Below are positions 14,505 to 14,644 of a stretch of 14,644 nt of DNA, in pieces. The position numbers were made by a program, and so were the translations under genes. Source of the stretch: Spirochaeta sp. (GTDB taxonomy: Bacteria > Spirochaetota > Spirochaetia > DSM-27196 > Alkalispirochaetaceae). Within the stretch, counting starts at the first letter, position 1. Every line of letters starts with the position of its first letter. Where the stretch lies: positions 1-14,644 of the forward strand of contig JAQIBO010000488.1 of the NCBI GenBank assembly GCA_027859055.1. The letters run 5' to 3'. A model generated the notes under the pieces. The model worked only from the letters and a program-made list of their open reading frames with translations. It was not told where the DNA came from and did not search any database.

Positions 14505-14644
14505 ATGACGATATACTTCAAGACGAAGAAGCTTCAGAAGCAGTGTTCGGAAATGCGTGAGATGGTAAAGGCTTTCGGCCCGGCGATGGCAGACAAGCTC
14601 TCGCAACGTCTTGCGGAGTTGCAGGCGGCTGACTCACTTTCCGA
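14505..14644 (+). CDS. higB: HigB-like (RelE/ParE superfamily) toxin, 3'-partial
   Basis: The first 46 residues of a probable HigB-type mRNA-cleaving toxin. The opening MTIYFKTKKLQKQCSE, followed by a helical stretch with FGPAMADKLSQRLAELQAA, is typical of the plasmid-maintenance killer proteins that are encoded just before their HigA antitoxin. GAGG lies 5 nt before the ATG. An overlapping ATG at 14501 is in another frame and soon meets a stop. The catalytic C-terminal half and any antitoxin gene lie beyond the window edge, so activity cannot be judged. It sits directly after hsdM, where hsdS would be expected. It may help keep the island in the genome. Confidence 0.75.
   Translation, partial: MTIYFKTKKLQKQCSEMREMVKAFGPAMADKLSQRLAELQAADSLS

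Noticed and set aside
1..14644. CRISPR array
   Set aside because: No regularly spaced short repeats and no cas genes were found.

Overview
The window looks like a GC-rich spirochaete chromosome carrying an integrated mobile island at its right side. The organism call is an inference. It rests on an archaeal/spirochaete-type UMP kinase, the cluster rimO–rodZ-like–lolA-like–UVR-motif gene, a large lipoprotein of no recognised family and dense, mostly Shine-Dalgarno-led coding. No taxonomic marker such as rRNA is present.

Region 1 (1–8498) is core chromosome. A D12-class DNA adenine methyltransferase, cut by the left edge, converges on and overlaps rimO. On the minus strand, in transcription order, come a UVR-motif protein, a LolA-like carrier, a RodZ-like membrane HTH protein and RimO, arranged like an operon (5047 to 1029). 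Divergent from it is the archaeal-type UMP kinase. This converges on a long helical lipoprotein gene, which is followed by an unknown 121-aa protein, a DUF1761-like membrane protein and tRNA-Leu(CAA) with a clear sigma70-type promoter.

Region 2 (8499–14644) is a genomic island whose left end is the tRNA-Leu 3' end. A tyrosine integrase reads away from the tRNA. Next, on the minus strand, is a two-gene partition module: a small ParA/ParF-type ATPase and a 76-aa ribbon-helix-helix protein resembling ParG. It is bracketed by two nearly identical 71-bp direct repeats. Each repeat carries GAGT tetramers at the same offsets (0, 10, 21 and 53 bp), as expected of a phased centromere-type site.

Region 3, within the island, is a type I restriction-modification operon. 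An HsdM with NPPF in motif IV, a 75-aa acidic small protein and a second HsdM with NPPY are joined by ATGA stop/start overlaps. An NPPF+NPPY pair is the published signature of heterodimeric type I methyltransferases that make m6A on one strand and m4C on the other. After it comes a perfect 7-bp-arm inverted repeat and the start of a HigB-like toxin gene that runs off the window. hsdS and hsdR are not visible and are expected to the right.

Taken together, the island pairs a mobile modification/restriction system with partition and toxin-type stability genes. The most notable items are the NPPF/NPPY HsdM pair with its interposed acidic protein, and the par module with phased flanking repeats.
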